A stretch of DNA of 6,234 nucleotides, taken from Deltaproteobacteria bacterium (GTDB lineage Bacteria > Desulfobacterota > Desulfobacteria > Desulfobacterales > ETH-SRB1). Under the pieces are notes generated by a model. The model was not told the DNA's origin and made no database searches. It was given only the letters and a program-made list of their open reading frames with translations. Made by a program: the position numbers and the translations under genes. Shown piece by piece: positions 6,234 through 6,234 of the stretch; position 1 is the first letter of the stretch; every line of letters begins with the position of its first letter. The stretch spans positions 1-6,234 of the forward strand of contig QMMZ01000132.1 of NCBI GenBank assembly GCA_003647525.1, written 5' to 3'.

Positions 6234-6234
6234 C

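Noticed and set aside
1..6234. CRISPR array, tRNA or rRNA genes
   Set aside because: No regularly spaced direct repeats, tRNA cloverleaf with a T-loop box, or rRNA sequence was recognised on either strand.

Overview
The window suggests a moderately AT-rich Gram-negative bacterium. The gene styles (GatB with a C-terminal YqeY-like tail, a secreted FG-GAP/VCBS protein, a two-domain alanine racemase) and the debris of mobile DNA fit an anaerobic Desulfobacterota (deltaproteobacterial) genome. That placement is an inference from protein style, not something the sequence proves.

Layout. Bases 1-600 are gene debris on the + strand: an unidentified 22-codon coding tail, a broken piece of a type I restriction subunit (hsdR), and directly fused to it the C-terminal half of a RadC/JAB protein. 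Bases 709-3824 form a two-gene + strand operon. The first gene is gatB (Asp/Glu-tRNA amidotransferase subunit B). The second, coupled by an ATGA overlap, encodes an exported 559-aa protein with a TolB/FlgO-like N-terminal domain and five FG-GAP/VCBS calcium-loop repeats. Converging on it is alr (alanine racemase, 5081-3921, TTG start). Upstream of alr, in the same direction, lies an orphan C-terminal piece of asparaginyl-tRNA synthetase (asnS). Next come a GTAG-type REP/REPIN-like palindromic element (about 5476-5534), a frameshifted piece of an ISL3-family transposase (5572-5827), and about 270 bp of very AT-rich DNA without a convincing gene. The window ends in a short GC-rich tract (6108-6234) that folds into two strong hairpins and the start of a third, just downstream of a perfect TATAAT hexamer.

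How it works together. The intact genes are housekeeping or envelope functions: tRNA-dependent Gln/Asn formation, D-alanine for peptidoglycan, and an exported beta-propeller-like protein of unknown role. They form a core block with accessory debris on both sides, including remnants of defence (hsdR), radC and transposase genes. No complete defence or mobile system is present. The least explained parts are the exported propeller protein coupled to gatB and the structured GC-rich tract at the right edge, which could be the start of a structured RNA or the end of a mobile element but is cut off by the window.
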